A stretch of 64,000 nucleotides of DNA from Ignelater luminosus (lineage: Eukaryota; Arthropoda; Insecta; Coleoptera; Elateridae), in the NCBI GenBank assembly GCA_011009095.1, contig VTPC01000819.1, positions 1 to 64,000 on the forward strand. Reading direction: 5' to 3'. Under the pieces are notes generated by a model. The model was not told the origin of the DNA, ran no database searches, and saw nothing but the letters and a program-made list of their open reading frames with translations. The position numbers were made by a program, and so were the translations under genes. Below are positions 13,474 to 26,047 of the stretch, in pieces (the first letter of the stretch is position 1; each line of letters opens with the position of its first letter).

Positions 13474-14746
13474 ATGAGAGTCAAGGAATTAAAATCAGAA
13501 TTGGAAAAGAGAAATATAGATAAGACTGGCAATAAAAGTGAATTAGTAAATAAACTACGACGAGCCTTAAATTCTAGTTTTGTGAATGAAGATAATGGAG
13601 TAGAGATATCAGAAGAACAAGTTAAAAAGCAACGTAAAAATATTGCACGTAAATATGTTAACAGTTATCAAAATAAAATACAACAGATAGAAAAAAAGGT
13701 TAAAATATTAGAAAAGATGGTGGTTCAATTAAAAAAGAAATTAATAAATAGATTACAACAACAGCGACAGCAAGTAGAAGCAGCTAAAAAAAGTAAAGAA
13801 ACAGTTAAAAAAAAGTAAAGATAAGGAAGAGAATTCAGAATATACAAAGAAGAGCCGGTCAGACAAAAATGAAAACAGAAATGTGACAAACATATCACCG
13901 CAGATTAAGAATATTCAAGAAATAGAAAAAGTAAATGTGGACGAAGAATGTGTTAAACCGATAAATAATTTAAAATCGAATGTGTTAATGGTAGCAGATA
14001 GCCATGGACGTAATTGTGCAAGAATGCTAGACGATTTATTAGAAAATGATAATGTTTCAGTAAAATGTGTTTTTAAGCCGAATGCAACTTTTGATAAAGT
14101 GGTGGAAAACGTAGGTGAACTATGTAGCACGTTTGATAAAAAGGATTTTGTTATTATCTGGGAAGGAATACACAACGCTACGAATGGCAAACGAATTAAA
14201 TATGAAGAGATTCTGAAAGTGTTTAATGAGTTAAAAAATACAAACGTAATTTGTTTATCTGTTCCTTACTGGCAGGGGCGAAAAGTATTGAATCAGTTGA
14301 TATACGATATAAATAGCAAATTGTTTGAAGCCAGCCAAGAAAGTTACAATGAAGTTAACTTTCTGGATTCAAATTCCTTATGAACAACAAAATCGTACAC
14401 AGCGCATGGTTTGCATCTAAGTAAATTTGGCAAGTATAATGTGTGTAAAAGCATTGCGAATAATATTACTACTAGTATTAAGTTGCAGACAGGTGAAAAT
14501 TTAATATGTAAGGAGTTCGTTAATTATGGGAACTTAATAAAAATTGTTCCAATCAACATAATGAAAGACGAAACGGTGATAAATGGAAATGAAAAAACTG
14601 AAAAATCCAAAACTACAGATCGAGACGCAGCGTTGAAGGTGTGTACTCCACAAACACATGAAGATAGTGCTGAGGTGATAGATAACAATTCTAGAATTTA
14701 TCCGGTATTACCAAAATTGACAAATAAAGAAAACCCTTGTTTATGA
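13474..14746 (+). pseudogene. Retrotransposon ORF1: SAP-like domain, coiled coil, SGNH-esterase-like domain
   Basis: ORF1 proteins of non-LTR elements bind element RNA and act as chaperones in the ribonucleoprotein; several CR1-type ORF1s carry an esterase domain. From the ATG at 13,474 the first ~35 residues (MRVKELKSELEKRNIDKTGN, then KSELVNKLRR) match a SAP DNA-binding motif. A Lys/Gln-rich heptad-like stretch (~50-110) looks like a coiled coil. The frame breaks in the A-run near 13,804-13,812 and continues in another frame with an SGNH-hydrolase block I (ADSHGRN, about 14,000) and, after a second frameshift near 14,383-14,400, a terminal HGLHLSKFGK block holding the catalytic-type His. 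A ~60-residue tail follows. The TGA stop overlaps the ORF2 start as ATGA. Two frameshifts make it non-functional as it stands. The SAP plus SGNH combination is unusual to me. Confidence 0.8.
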
Positions 14747-17562
14747 AAACAAATTTATGCAACGCGAATAAACGTAACAGTGACTATATTATTTATGTTA
14801 ATATACGTAGTCTATTAAAATATAAAAATGACATTGAAACGCTAATTTGTAAAAACTTTAAGCCGCTTATTATTAGTTTATCAGAAGCACGCGTAACAGA
14901 CGAAATCGAAGACGTTGAAATAGCAATTAGTGGATATAACAGTATAAGGTGTTATTCAAAAAGTAGGAATACAGGGGGAGTAGTAACGTATATTCGAAAG
15001 GATGTAAAAGTAGGATCAGTGAAGAACTATATAAAAGAAAGTAACTTTTGGTTTTCAACTATAATGTTAACTGTATCAAAAAATAAAATGTTCTTAGTGT
15101 CTACCTTTCACTCACCCACAGCAAGTGACTGTGAATTCTTAGATAATTTTGAAAATCTGTGCGAGGAATTAATTACAACAGGGTTAGCTATTGTTTTTAT
15201 AGGGGACTTTAATATTAATGTGTTAAATGATTATACTTATTCGATAAGGTTAAGAAAGATAATACAGAATTTTGGAATGAAACAGATTGTTACGGAACCT
15301 ACAAGAACTACTAATACTAGCGCTACATTAATAGATTTAGTAATTACTAATGATAATAATTTAATAGAAGCAGAAGTGCTTTATATGCCTAAAATCACAG
15401 ATCATGATATTTTTAAAATTAAATGGAAAAAGCCTGTTCATGTTGAAAACAAAACGCGGTATATTACGACGCGCAAAATTAAAAATGAAGATTTTGATAT
15501 AATTTGTGAGCATTTAACAAAGAAAGAATGGATATATAGTAGTGTAAATATTAATTACGTTACAGAGAAGTTTCAATCAAATATCAATGAAATTTTAGAT
15601 AGTGTAGCACCAAGTAAAACGGTTAAAAAGAGAAATAATATTTACAGTTGGTATAATACTACAATCACTTTAGCGCAGAAAAGACGTGATCTGGCATATA
15701 AAGCATTCAAAACTTCAAAAAACATAAATGATTGGAATGTATATAAAAAACATAGAAATGAAGTTATTAAAGTAATAAAAACAGCCAAAAAGCAGGATTT
15801 AGAAAAGAGAATTGATAGTTGTAAGAATAACTCTAAGAAAATGTGGGATGTAATTAAAAAAATAACTAAGGGCTAACCAGAATACCTACCAACCAATATT
15901 AAATTTGACGGCAATATCAATATTGCAAACAACCTAGCTGATGCGTTTAATCAATTTTTTATTGAAACTCTAACTGAAATTGCGAAAAGTATTCCCCAAA
16001 TAACTTCAAAGCAAGACACTAATTATCTTTGTCCAACAACTAGCGAGTTATGTAACTTTAGAACGATATCTTTGCAAGAGTTAAAAGCAATTGTTGTAAA
16101 TTTAAAAAATAAATCGAGTGTATCCTGTATTAATGCTGAATTCTTAAAAAATACTTTCGATGTTTTGGGATATCCATTACTTAATTTAATCAATACTTCA
16201 CTACAATTTGGTAGGTTTCCTGATTTGTTTAAAGTGAGTACCATTGTACCTATACCTAAAGTAAGAAATACTGTAAATGCTAATGAATTCCGACCAATTA
16301 ACATGTTACCCACATGTGAAAAAATTCTTGAATTGTTGTTCATCGACAGATTGTTGAGTATTTCGAGGACAATGGATTACTTATGGATAGGCAGTCAGGT
16401 TTTAGAACACAACATTCTTGTGAAACATCGCTGCAACTTGTCTTAACAGAATGGAGAAATGAACTGGATAGGAATAACGTCGTTATAGCTATTTTCTTGG
16501 ATCTAAAAAAAGCTTTCGAAACAATTGATAGAGATAGGTTAATAAAAAAGTTATATCAGTATGGTATCAAAGGAACAGTTTTAGACTGGTTTAAAGACTA
16601 TTTGACAAACAGAACTCAAGTGGTTAGGTATGGCGATGTTGTTTCTAGTCCGAGGGAGTGCTTTCTGGGGGTTCCGCAGGGTAGTGTCCTAGGACCGCTC
16701 CTATTTATTATATACATGAATGATATAAACAACGTTTTGAAAAGTAATAATAACAATATTATGAATATTAGTTTGTTTGCTGATGATACCTTAATTACAA
16801 TATGCGGCAATAATATTCCCAAAATGATTAATGTAGTCAACCAAAATCTTGAAAATTTAAGCAAGTGGTTAATTATAAATAGATTAAAATTAAATACTAA
16901 AAAAAAACCAAATGCATGGTAATAGCTACAACCTCTAATCTTAAGAAAATTAAAGATACGCCCATTGAAATTAAAATTGAAGGAGATACATTAGAATTAG
17001 TACATGAAATAAAATATTTAGGAGTTTTAATAGATCGGCATTTAAAATTTGGTAGGCATTTAGAAGTTACAATGAAAAAAATTGCGAAAAAAATTGCGTT
17101 TTTAGCTAGAATAGGAAAGAATTTATCAGTTTGGGCAAAAACATTAATATATATTATCGGGAGAGTCGCAAATAAAGAAATTACAGATTTTACAGAATCG
17201 CGCTATGAGGGTCATATTACAATGTAATAAATATACGCCAATTAAACTAATGCATGATCAACTATCATTTATACCTGTCGGTGAAAAAAATAAAGAAGAA
17301 TCTTTTAATACTTATGTATAAAATAGTAAATGGAATGGCCCCAACATATCTTAAAGATTTCGTAATATGTAATAATGATGTTGATGGACTCTACACTCGC
17401 GGAATTGATAAATATAGGACAATTACTGTTACTACGAGAAATAGCTGTAAAACTATTTTTACGGAAGGCCTTAAACAATTTAATAATTTGCCAGATGAGA
17501 TAAGAACTTCCCCAAATTTAAATACATTCAAAAGTAAGTTAAATAAATACAAAATAAATTAA
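14743..17562 (+). pseudogene. Retrotransposon ORF2: endonuclease and reverse transcriptase (broken)
   Basis: ORF2 would nick the target DNA and copy the element RNA into it. The endonuclease (~residues 10-230) shows the catalytic series ISLSEAR, IGDFNIN and TDHD. A stop (TAA, 15,874-15,876) interrupts the linker. The reverse transcriptase follows: NEFRPINMLPTCEKILE, then after a frameshift near 16,380 the A box IFLDLKKAFETIDRD, B box GVPQGSVLGPLLFIIYMNDI and C box LFADDT. Another frameshift lies in an A-run at ~16,905-16,912. The thumb motif KYLGVLID is present. Near 17,150-17,165 about 20 family-typical residues are missing and the frame changes, after which LQILQNRAMRVIL and a normal C-terminus (LNKYKIN, stop 17,560-17,562) follow. 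The start is the ATG at 14,743, overlapping the ORF1 stop. Confidence 0.88.
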
Positions 17563-17798
17563 CAGTGTATTCCTGGTGTTATATGATGTTTTTATAAATT
17601 AATATTGTTTGTTATTTACTGCTTTATTGTGTATTTCCAGTTTGATATAATGTTAACTGTTATTTATTGTTAGGGTATATTTCTTGTTATATTTAATGTT
17701 AATTGTTAGTTATGGTTTAAAATAATTTTAATATGTAAATTGTAAGGATAATTTTATTATTGAATGTACAAAGAAATAGCATGGCTAAATATACAACT

Positions 17799-17815
17799 TT
17801 ATTATTATTATTATA
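17799..17815 (+). repeat. ATT microsatellite tail of the retrotransposon
   Basis: About five ATT units directly follow the AT-rich 3' UTR. Short simple-repeat tails of this kind terminate CR1/L2/I-type LINEs, in place of a poly(A) tail. It marks the 3' boundary. Confidence 0.7.
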
Positions 17816-20399
17816 ACTTGCTATAAGATTAAAGTACAGATAGTTCACTTCTAGGAAATATTTATTGAGATGAGTAAAAAGTAAGTAGCGTTGAGGATGA
17901 ATGCTGATGTAGAGTCAAAAAAGACACTTGTAGAAACAGGCAATTAGTTATTTAGTCATCCGAGTACGTTTCATCTGCCATGTCAGTCAGGAACTTGCTT
18001 ATTTGTTGAATATCATGTTTTTATCGCAAGGATTGATTGAACACGCTTACCTGTTAGCTTAGTTTAGTAGGCTGATGTGATAAGTTCCTTAGCAACCATG
18101 CTTACGAACGGAACGTAAGGACTGCCTCCCATTATTGTTAGCACTGTTCGAACCTTTATTACAATTGTCCGACTGTAAATAAATTCGTTCAGCTGCATGG
18201 AAACGATTGTAACTATTGTTACTATGCAGTTAAATGTCTATTAAGATTTTAACTTAAATTGAGTCCTAAGTCAACTTAACCCATATGGTCGCAGTGGTTC
18301 GTTTACGCACCATGTAATTAAAATTTTTTTTTGTTAGATTGAAATTGTTACAGAATGTTTAAATATTGGTGATACTTCTGAAAGACTGCTTTGGTTTCCA
18401 TTAGAAAGAACACAAACTTGTGTCATAACTCAAAAATTATAGCTTGAATAAAAAATTCGGTTAGACTGTATTACTAAGCACATAATTAGCTACAACTTTT
18501 TCCTTTACACATTTTTTCTAAAGTCAATAATACCAGAGCTATAGGCAGCAAACAAAATAACAAAAACATTATTTTTGCGAGGTATCTAGTTAGCCATGCA
18601 TTTTTTCCAAAAAAAAACAAAAAGCTCATTAAATTGAGCTCGTAAAACTGCAATTCTTTTCCCATTTAATCGTCTCTCTACCTCTGCTAGTTTCCGAGAT
18701 CCCCATACTAAACATCGAAAAAAACTCACCCTGTATAAATGTGATGGTCGAATTTTCAAAAGTATGCTACAATTAGGAGCATCCAGAAAATAATACTTTA
18801 GAGGACATAGTACTACAAATAACTAGCTCTACCTAAAAAAAACTAATGTTTACAGGAATGCTTCGTACAATTCATCATATTTCCCATGCAGTTAGTTAAT
18901 TGTCAAACTTAATGAAATATTGAAAGTCAACCCAGTGTCAATACCCTAATTGTGATTTCAAAAAACTAATCGTAATTAGTAATTAATTTAGATAACTCTT
19001 GTTTATTGTAAAAAAAGATTTACAGGGTAGGTGTTTTAGTGATGGGACGTCCGTGGTTAAAATGCTAGACTTGACCTGAATTAAATCTGTTTGGGCATTT
19101 CGTACTAAATTCTGATTTAGTTGTAAGTATGTACTTTTATTATACTTCAGTAGAGTAGTTCTGTTTTTCTTTAGACTAAATTTTACTAAGGTTATCAAAT
19201 CGTTTTTGGGATGTAATAAAATTCTTCCTAGCAAACGAAGTAAAATTTTTGAAACTTCAACTGTTTACTGGGATATTTCAAAGTGTAACTAAATCGATAA
19301 ATTGAGCCCTTTGTTAAAAATTTGCATAACCTATACTTTCTTTAATTACTTTGATCATACTGTATAATGCTTTATATTTTTTATATTTCATCTTGTATGA
19401 ATAAGTGATAATTTTAAGATTTCGTTAAAAACACAAAATATTGAACTGTACCTACATTATTTTATTTATTTTGAATTTTGTATCTGTCTTTTATTAAAAA
19501 TCTAGCTTTCTTGCGAAATTAGGTTAAATACTGAACTTGCAGATTAACGAACCCAGTTCTAAAAGGAGTAGATTACTTTTAATGACTTAAATAAAAAAAC
19601 CTTACTGATATTTTATCTATGTCCTATATTTTCTTGTAATTATTTTCCGTTTAATTCAGTACCCATTAGAATTACAGCAATGGATAGTGTAATCATTAAT
19701 CAATATAAAACTCTAAGATTAAAAAATATTTAAATTTAGCTTAGTTGAAAATAGTTAATTTCTCGTTCGCTGCAACTGTCGTAAATGTCTAATTAATTTT
19801 TCCACTAAAACAGGAACTTAAGTGAATTACTTCCTTTTTGACTAAGGTAGAGATAAAAAATGACAAGAAAAGTATTTCGCATTCTGTTAAATAGTATCTG
19901 CAGATTGATCTGCAATAGTATTATTATAGTTTAAAATGACTAATAGAACACTTTCATGTGAAAAAATGATTGAAGTGCTCAACTGATTTAATTGTATGCA
20001 TTAACTCAAACATGCATGAGCTTCAGGGTAATGAATCAATTAGAATTTTTATTAATACACAAATACATTTTTAACTGCAGTATGATTTGATCTAGTGGTA
20101 AGCATTATAAATGCGGAGAAACTATTTTCACCAAAAATGTGTACATATAACACGTACATTAAAAACAAGTCAAGAAAATTATGAAATTTAAAGTTATTAC
20201 AGATCTTGCTTTTTCAAAGGCGGCAATTTCTATTTTTTTGCAATTTTCCCAACAGGCCATTTTTATATTCTATTTATTTATCGGAAAGATTGAAAAAACT
20301 TTCGTTTTCGTCCTAATTTTAAAGAACTTTTTGGCAGGTTATTTTGAATAATTATTATTACCTCATGATGATCCTAGCAAGGTTTAAAAAACGCTTGTT
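17816..20399. other. AT-rich noncoding stretch with one MITE-like remnant
   Basis: No gene recognised. About 18,540-18,737 reads like the end of a non-autonomous transposon of the type common in insects: a segment with short C-rich blocks (CATTTAATCGTCTCTCTACC) that ends in CACCCTGTATA at 18,727-18,737. The matching opposite end was not found. The rest (18,740-20,400) shows nothing beyond chance open frames. Confidence 0.4.
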
Positions 20400-21480
20400 G
20401 TTGGTTTTGTGGATATATCAGATTTCCTAGTTTGGCCAATCATTATATAAATGTTTATTTAAATGCTCTACTAAACCGTTTGTCTTTGTCAAATAGATTA
20501 GTGTATTTATTGTTAAAACAACTACTGATTCCATTCGTGTGTACCAATCATGTTTTCTATGGTCACATTACTGCCTCCATGGAGGAAGCTCTGAATGTTG
20601 TTAAAAGAATACTGACATGACAAATGATTTCACTGTAGAGGTACTAATACACCTAAAAGTAGAAACAACAATCAAGCAGCTTACACATGTTAAAACCTGG
20701 TATCTTCATTTAATCAGCAAATTCTACCATGCTTTTTTCAATCATGAGCAACAATTTCATGAAAAGTTTGGGAAGGGAATAATAATTTTATTATCTCAGT
20801 TTGAAGTGAAGCTGAAACAGCACTTTAATAATATAGCCGCATGACAGCTTCCTATATTTCACGAATGATCAGTCTTCAGATAAAATTCATAATGAAGTAG
20901 AGTCTGGACGTCTTGGTTCAAAAGAACAAAAATGAGTAATATGTTTTAAATAGGAAGACTTTTAGAAGCAAAGGGAGATGACAGCCTAAATACGTACTTA
21001 CATTAGAATGGAACTTAAAACTACACCTAATCCGATATTCGAAATCAATCGAAACACGGTGGGAGGACAAACCGAGATGAAGCAGCTGAACGACAACGCA
21101 CAGCTGTCATCCCGCATGTACCAGGCAACTCCAAATTTCAGAAAGAGCTGTAACATATGTACTATTTATATACAAATGATCTCCAAAATTAAATTTAGCA
21201 ACGAAGACAAACAGATGATCAACTGTGTCTACGACACACCATGTGAGTGTAACAGAACATATCTGAGAAAATTGAGCAAATCTCTACAGATTAGACTAGA
21301 AGAACAACATCAAATAGGACGAAACTGATGCATCTAGAATCATGGAACACGAATGGAATGAATCGCGTTCAACGCAATAATGTACGCATGGCTAAAGAAT
21401 GAACAAAATCGCATACATCGCATTAGCAGAATTGCCGGTAAGACAGACTAGTTTAGAAACCAAACTTATATAAATTTCAT
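20400..21480 (+). pseudogene. Penelope-like retroelement remnant (RT end and GIY-YIG-like end)
   Basis: Penelope-like elements join a reverse transcriptase to a GIY-YIG endonuclease. At ~20,410-20,440 the peptide GFVDISDFLVWP resembles the YVDD...VWP motif C region of their polymerase. After ~600 bp of badly decayed sequence, an open frame (21,008-21,328, 106 codons from an ATG) contains CVYDTPCECNRTYL followed by LQIRLEEQHQ. This resembles the GVYxIPCxCGxxYIG...RLKEH core of the linker and GIY-YIG domain. Downstream a decayed EHEWNE segment and an AYIALAEL segment fit the expected C-terminal order. Key Gly and Tyr residues are lost, so it is inactive. Identification rests on partial motifs. 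Confidence 0.4.
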
Positions 21481-21689
21481 TACTGTGCAAAAACAATTAT
21501 GGCGCTGGTGCAACATTCAGCAATTTTTCATCCAAAAGTAATGTTTTTGATGAACTACAGGAATCTTACTCAAGTAATCGGAGGATATCAAGAAATAATA
21601 AATGATACGTTATCAAATTCTTTTGTCATTTTTATTTGTATCAAGTTCTACATACAGATGCTTGTTGAATTCTATACTAAATGACGCGT

Positions 21690-22810
21690 TCATGTTAAGG
21701 CAATTCCAGAGCTCCGTCGCAATTGAAGCTCTGACTCCAGCGTTAATGAATTAAACCCACCTACAAAAAGAAACGCAGGTGATCCTCTTCAGACACTCAC
21801 AAAAGACTAGTCGAGTCGAGTTCGTCGTTGTTTTATCCCGCCTAAGGCGTTAAACCGTTCTAAACTTCCTTATGAAGGTTCTTCAGCCATGCGAATGTGG
21901 TTTATTGAAGCGAGGCAAAATACAAAGGTTGTTACCGTTCATTGGTACCTGACCAGCCGTTGGAGCAATGTAGTATCAAGTGGCGCGTCGCGGGCAGTTA
22001 GCAGCATGGATGTTGTGGAGCCGCCGGCGTCTGGTTCCTCCTGTCAGATGTGGTAGTTGAGAGCGGCGGCAATTGTCGTTTGTACCTGAAGCGAAGTTGG
22101 TGGTGGGCGGGGCTTAAGGGACTTCTCTGGTGTCCAGAAAGGGTGTCGGTTGTTGCTGGAGGTTGCGGCGGTTGCGTGGCGCATCGGTTGATGTTATCTG
22201 TAGATGTTGAGTGTGTTGGATTGGCCCATGAATGTTATAATGCGAAGAAAGTTGTAGGGGTCATTGACCCCGTTGTACATTACTGTAAGTTGATGGTGCC
22301 TATCTTTTGTCAAGCTGATGATGCCGTTGAGGTGGTTCTTGTTGAAGGCCTGACATGCTGGACTCCGCGACATGGGCAATGGATATACGCTGCGGCCTGA
22401 GACGTGTTCAGAGTACGGACACCCAGGAGAGCACGGGAAATCATACACCCGCGCCAATAGTCGGCTCCGGGAGTCTGCGTCCACCCACGAACCGCAGTGT
22501 GCCTCGGCTGGAAAGACCTACGCCGCTACTGGGCCTTTGCCCCCCCCCCCCCAGAACGAAGGTTGCCAGTAGCAGCTGCAACAGGTCGCACCACCTGGCG
22601 TGAATTTTCGGGGGGCCGGGTGCGCCTGACGCGGGCCAGTGTGTAGACTCTGGTTAGGAAGCGGGAGGGACCACTGCCGACATCTGCACCGAACGGACAC
22701 TACGCAGTACTGTATAAGACTACAAAGAGCAAACCTCTCGGAAGACCAAGTTTACCTGAAACCTGAAGTCAGTCACCGCCACCTCTCTCCTACAACCAAT
22801 TATTAAAACG
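21690..22810. other. GC-rich island of unknown nature
   Basis: About 1.1 kb, with the core 22,000-22,720 clearly GC-rich against the AT-rich surroundings. Several frames are open by virtue of composition: 116 codons plus at 22,050, 96 codons minus at 22,194-22,484, and others. The minus-strand frame includes QAFNKNHLNGIISLTKD, which looks protein-like but is not recognised. The right edge (TATAAGACTACAAAGAGC, then CTCTCGGAAGACC) resembles the R region of an LTR, and a 14-base match ACCTCTCGGAAGAC recurs near 59,787, but no matching second LTR was seen. It could be a transposon fragment, a CpG island of a host promoter, or horizontally acquired DNA. Confidence 0.35.
22540..22552 (+). repeat. 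Poly-C tract (13 C)
   Basis: A run of thirteen C within the GC-rich island. It is also a likely place for sequencing or assembly length error. Confidence 0.9.
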
Positions 22811-25800
22811 TAATTCTGTCTAATTTGCTTTGTATTTATGCCAGGATTCGATTTCGAGTTCATTACGTTTCTGTAGGTAGATACGTTTGAAATATGCTTC
22901 AGTTAGACCGTTACCAGTCTTCCGCAATGAAATTTGCGGATTTGCCAGTATTTCTACAATAAGCACAAAACTTGGACTTTGTAAATTGAACCGTCTAGTT
23001 ATGCAGAATAGAATGCCTAACAAAATGTAGTTAAGCAAATCAAAACCTCGCTTGTGAACGTTATGTCTTGGGATGTAATATGTCACGGGTTTAGTCAAGA
23101 TACAAATCAATGCGATGTTAGTAAGCAAAATAATAACTAACAAGTGACAGAAAATTACCAATAATGATTCTGTAGTTCAAGACATGTATTTATATTAAGG
23201 TGCTGACGTCAAGAATAATGCATGCTTTACCATTTATTTTGTTAGACACGCTGTAGATTGTAAACTAATCTATTTTCCCATTTTTCTAATAAAAAAAACT
23301 AAAAACATTAACAGTTTATTTAATTATTTATAAATTGCACTTACCTTTTTAGTTATTCAGCTAAAACTTCCACTAAAAATAACTTTCGAACTCTGCAAAA
23401 TAGAATTACGAAAAAAAAGTTCTTTTTACGTTCTATCCAGACATGCTTTGGAACTACCACTGAACCACAATACAGTTTGTATTAGATTTCATTAAGCTTT
23501 TTTATAACTTAATATTCTCCCTCTAAACATCGATTGTCACCCTTAATAGACTGTAATATTTTTTATGATCAATCTACCCCTATAGAAAGTCCCCGAGCTC
23601 CACTACAGATAAACCCAGATATTTTATCTTCTGATAATGTTGTCAAAACAACTGATCGTAAATTTCCGGAAAGAATGCGTTATTATTATATCACCAAATT
23701 TACGAGAAGGACGACACAGGTATAACAATAGAGCGTGAGCGGCTTTCCTTTTTTTGTTGGCGCTGATGTTTTTTGTAAATCTCGCACACAGTCTTCCAAC
23801 ACACATTTGTATAACGTTTTCGAAATAAAAAAGAGAAATAAAATATAATTTAGATATAAGAAAATCCAAGTAATATTTGGCATCTACTTTATCATGCTAA
23901 AACCGCGTTTTAAAATAAAAAAGTAGGCAACGAAATGCTCGAGCACGTTCTCATTAAGTATAAACGTTAGAAACTGAAAATCTCTCTAAGCTTTCAGCAG
24001 TACAATGGGGCTGGAGTATGTTTTCTTCGGGGAATTTGCTTAATTTCCCTCTTGCTTCATATATGAACCCTTGCAATCTTCTAAACACAAGTAGGTAAGG
24101 TCGTTGTTAATAACAACCTCGTGCACGTATATACAGAAGGTCAACAGCACTTAGCTATAATTCATGTAGGATATGAAGGTCTTTCTATATTGCTCTTCGA
24201 TTAAAATTATTTAAGACCGTGCTCATGAAAGGATATTCAGTATAATGGAAAATAATTGTTTGCAAGAATGAAAGCCGAAATAAGTGGAATAACACGCAAC
24301 CTATACAAAGTTTATTTAAAGGAAACTGGAAGAAAATGAGAGCTTTAAAGAATAAAGATACAAAAAGATTTATTTTAGAGCTCTGCTTTTTTTCACATGT
24401 GCTTGTCTATAACGAAAAAGCGTACTTATTTATCAAATAAGATAAGTTTGTTGATATGGGTGACTCATTAGTAAGCGTTGTGCTGCTTTACTAAACTTAT
24501 CAAACAAGTACGAAGCGAAACTTCGCACTTAGTGTTAGATTAAAAAAGCACGAGTACTTAAATAATAACAAAAAGGGATGTGCTGTATTTCAGCTAAAGA
24601 AATTCTAACATTATCTTTAAATAAGATAACATGAATGATGTAAAGTACTAGGAATATACCAGGTGCAGGAGACAGTTAACCTTTTTAGTAATTATTAAGT
24701 TCCGCAATGACAGTGCCAGGGCTTAGAATACTAATGAAGATCGTAGAATACTTAAACATTGGAAACAAAGATACTACTGCTTGTCTCCTATAAAAATACT
24801 ACATAGGTTCATGTAAACGATAAGTACTATATCTATAATGTCAAATATTAAAAAAAAAATCCAAAAGTAAGTATAATTCTTTACTGAGCTAAAGTGGTTT
24901 GCAAGTAAAACTCGTAACAAGAAAATAAAAAATATAAATTCTGCGAAATTGTTTAAAGCATTTTAAGAGTTGTAAGAATAATCTAATTTCACATGCACAA
25001 ATATAAATTAATGTCATGCACTCCATGAAAATAAAATAAGACTAACGGACTTACCCAGCAGTTACTGAGATACTCATCTACAACAATTTAAGATGAGATG
25101 TACAGATAATAATAGTAGATGGTTTTATACTATATGTTCACTCAACCGGAATTAAGTAGCTCTGCAATAGACAAAGTAGGCTTCAGCAATAGTTTGATTT
25201 TCGCATGTTTTGTGTTGCCAATAACAAGTAAGATTGAGCTTGATACTTGATTTATTCTGTTTTTATTATAATCATAAAAAACTCAAATGTTTTTAGATGA
25301 TTAATTAAGGTATTGCATAGTATTGCAGTCTTCGTGCTTATAATGTTATTTAAGTCTAAAAACTTAATAGAAAATCACCATATAGGGTCTTGCAAATGTA
25401 AACAGATTAAATATAGAAGACGCTAAAAGTTACTTTAAATATATCCCATCCAGGCCCGAACCCTATCTTTGGACGAAGTCATAATAATGTTAGATTTAAG
25501 ATTGTTTTTGAAAAATCTCCGTAACCACTGATTTTAAAAATTGCAGCTTCTCTCCATCTATGTTCCCAAAAGCATTGTTTTAACAGAAGAAAAAAGCAAC
25601 GTATAACCTTCAAATTCTTGTACCAAGAGTTAAAAGTTACAATATCAAGAAACTGTTATTTTGGGATTTAAAACGCTGGTGTGCGTGCAAAGGAGTATAA
25701 GTCTACATTTGGTGACAAAAGAGATAAGTGCAGAAAGTTTCACAAAATACCTCACTCTATGAACGTGGAAAGAGATATAAGTCAGTATTCACACCAATGC

Positions 25801-26040
25801 TAGATTTCAGTTAGTGCCTAAACTTAGGTAAGTTCTTATCAAATAAATAAAACTGTTTTAATAATATTATGGAATATAAATACATAGATTCCGACCCGTC
25901 ACCACGTTTGTCTGTACAAGAAGTGAGAATGCACAAAAATACTCGAAAATGTACAAACTAATAATGACACAGCTAGTAGTAGAATTCAGTTTTTACTAAA
26001 CTAACTGTTTCAAGAAAAGATTTTATTAATTAAAGAAACT
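22811..26040. other. AT-rich noncoding stretch
   Basis: No gene or repeat recognised. The open frames at 22,820-23,161 and 23,624-23,883 (minus) have no recognisable family features. Confidence 0.5.
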
Positions 26041-26047
26041 TAGATTC

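Larger units (their letters stand above)
13474..17815 (+). mobile_element. CR1/Jockey-group non-LTR retrotransposon, nearly full length
   Basis: Two consecutive coding regions (ORF1 at 13,474-14,746 and ORF2 at 14,743-17,562) are followed by a ~240 bp AT-rich 3' UTR and a short ATT-repeat tail, the arrangement of CR1/L2/Jockey-group LINE elements. ORF2 has an apurinic-type endonuclease and a reverse transcriptase, with no long terminal repeats. The element is inactive: frameshifts occur in both frames, there is one in-frame stop, and a short deletion sits in the C-terminal part. The 5' end is not resolved and no target-site duplication was identified. Clade placement rests on motifs only; CR1, Daphne-like or L2-like are all possible. 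Confidence 0.85.

Noticed and set aside
13915..14190. 91-codon minus-strand frame
   Set aside because: Antisense shadow of the retrotransposon ORF1.
16616..16864. 82-codon minus-strand frame
   Set aside because: Antisense shadow of the reverse transcriptase.
22355..22603. Overlapping plus-strand frames in the GC-rich island
   Set aside because: Several frames are open at once because stop codons are rare in GC-rich DNA; no family recognised.
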